13,588 bases of DNA from Smithella sp. GTDB lineage: Bacteria > Desulfobacterota > Syntrophia > Syntrophales > Smithellaceae. Location of the stretch: contig JAAZOZ010000006.1 in NCBI GenBank assembly GCA_012797505.1, positions 1 to 13,588 on the forward strand, in the 5' to 3' direction. Positions 13,214 through 13,588 of this stretch are shown in pieces. The translations under genes were made by a program, and so were the position numbers. Position 1 is the first letter of the stretch. Each line of letters opens with the position of its first letter. The notes under the pieces are model-generated. The model saw only the letters and a program-made list of their open reading frames with translations. It searched no databases and was not told the DNA's origin.

Positions 13214-13588
13214 ATGGCAATAACGGCGGCGGAGATTTTTAAATCGGTGGAGGATATCCGGGCCGAAAGGCCGCTGATTCACAACATCACCAATTATGTG
13301 GTCATGAACAACACGGCCAACGCTCTTCTGGCAATCGGCGCATCGCCGGTCATGATCCATGCCGAGGAAGAAGTGGAAGACATGGCGGCGGTTGCCGGCG
13401 CGCTGGTCATCAATATCGGAACGATCAGCGCCCCGTGGGTTCGGGGCATGTTCAAGGCGTTTGCCAAAGCCGCATCCAGAGGGGTTCCGGTGGTGATCGA
13501 TCCGGTCGGCGCAGGGGCCACACCTTACAGAACCGAGACCGTTCGGGATCTGATCCGATCCGGCCGGCCGACGATTATCCGGGGCAAC
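13214..13588 (+). CDS. thiM: Hydroxyethylthiazole kinase (partial, continues past the window)
   Basis: The first 125 codons are visible, in frame to the last base of the window (MAITAAEIFKSVEDIRAERP onwards). ThiM phosphorylates 4-methyl-5-(2-hydroxyethyl)thiazole with ATP, a thiamine salvage step. Family features: PLIHNITNYVVMNNTANALLA near residue 20-40, ASPVMIHAEEEVEDM, LVINIGTI, and VVIDPVGAGATPYR, a ribokinase-fold strand and loop. A GGGGAG Shine-Dalgarno is placed about 9 nt before the ATG at 13214. The gene sits 25 nt after a riboswitch terminator, so it is controlled by TPP at the transcription level. Genes after thiM in such operons are usually thiE or thiD, but they are outside the window. 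The catalytic Cys/Asp region is beyond the edge. Confidence 0.95.
   Translation, partial: MAITAAEIFKSVEDIRAERPLIHNITNYVVMNNTANALLAIGASPVMIHAEEEVEDMAAVAGALVINIGTISAPWVRGMFKAFAKAASRGVPVVIDPVGAGATPYRTETVRDLIRSGRPTIIRGN

Noticed and set aside
1..13588. CRISPR array, tRNA or rRNA genes
   Set aside because: No regularly spaced direct repeats and no tRNA- or rRNA-like conserved blocks were seen in the intergenic spaces.

Overview
The window reads like a chromosome segment of a strictly anaerobic, moderately GC-rich bacterium. The mix of an acetylene-hydratase-like molybdopterin enzyme, a crotonase, an iron-sulfur flavoprotein and an IS91-type transposase remnant fits a syntrophic or sulfate-reducing member of Desulfobacterota (Syntrophales-like). 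That placement is inference from gene content and protein style, not from a marker gene. Both window edges cut through genes: a crotonase at the left and thiM at the right.

Region 1 (1-3100, minus strand) is an apparent operon: a MarR regulator, then a 744-aa molybdopterin/[4Fe-4S] oxidoreductase of the acetylene-hydratase type, then a crotonase. A near-consensus sigma70 promoter lies in front of marR (TTGACA, 17 nt, TATGCT). Its -10 is overlapped by a MarR-like palindrome, which suggests autoregulation of the whole operon. Just beyond the promoter (3099-3281) is a decayed C-terminal piece of an IS91-type transposase.

Region 2 (3280-5030, plus strand) holds a family I inorganic pyrophosphatase. 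Its stop overlaps the start of an exported type-1 periplasmic binding protein that has no permease nearby.

Region 3 (5083-11216, minus strand) starts with a PfkB-family sugar or nucleoside kinase. A tight four-gene group follows: a CrtI/retinol-saturase-like FAD oxidoreductase, a ferredoxin-reductase-like flavoprotein with a C-terminal [2Fe-2S] domain, a metallo-beta-lactamase-fold hydrolase and a transglutaminase-like lipoprotein. A very good sigma70 promoter (TTGACA, 17 nt, TATACT) and a roughly 100-nt leader with a GC hairpin precede the group. The first two proteins look like an electron-transfer pair (NAD(P)H to flavin to 2Fe-2S to a C=C-acting flavoenzyme). This group is the best candidate here for an undescribed pathway.

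Region 4 (11217-13005) has a 354-nt intergenic stretch with two related hairpin repeat units, an iron-sulfur flavoprotein (Cys47/50/53/59), and a HEPN/MNT gene pair of the toxin-antitoxin type.

Region 5 (13023-13588, plus strand) is a complete thiamine-control unit: an extended -10 promoter, a TPP riboswitch, an overlapping antiterminator/terminator switch and the start of thiM (hydroxyethylthiazole kinase).
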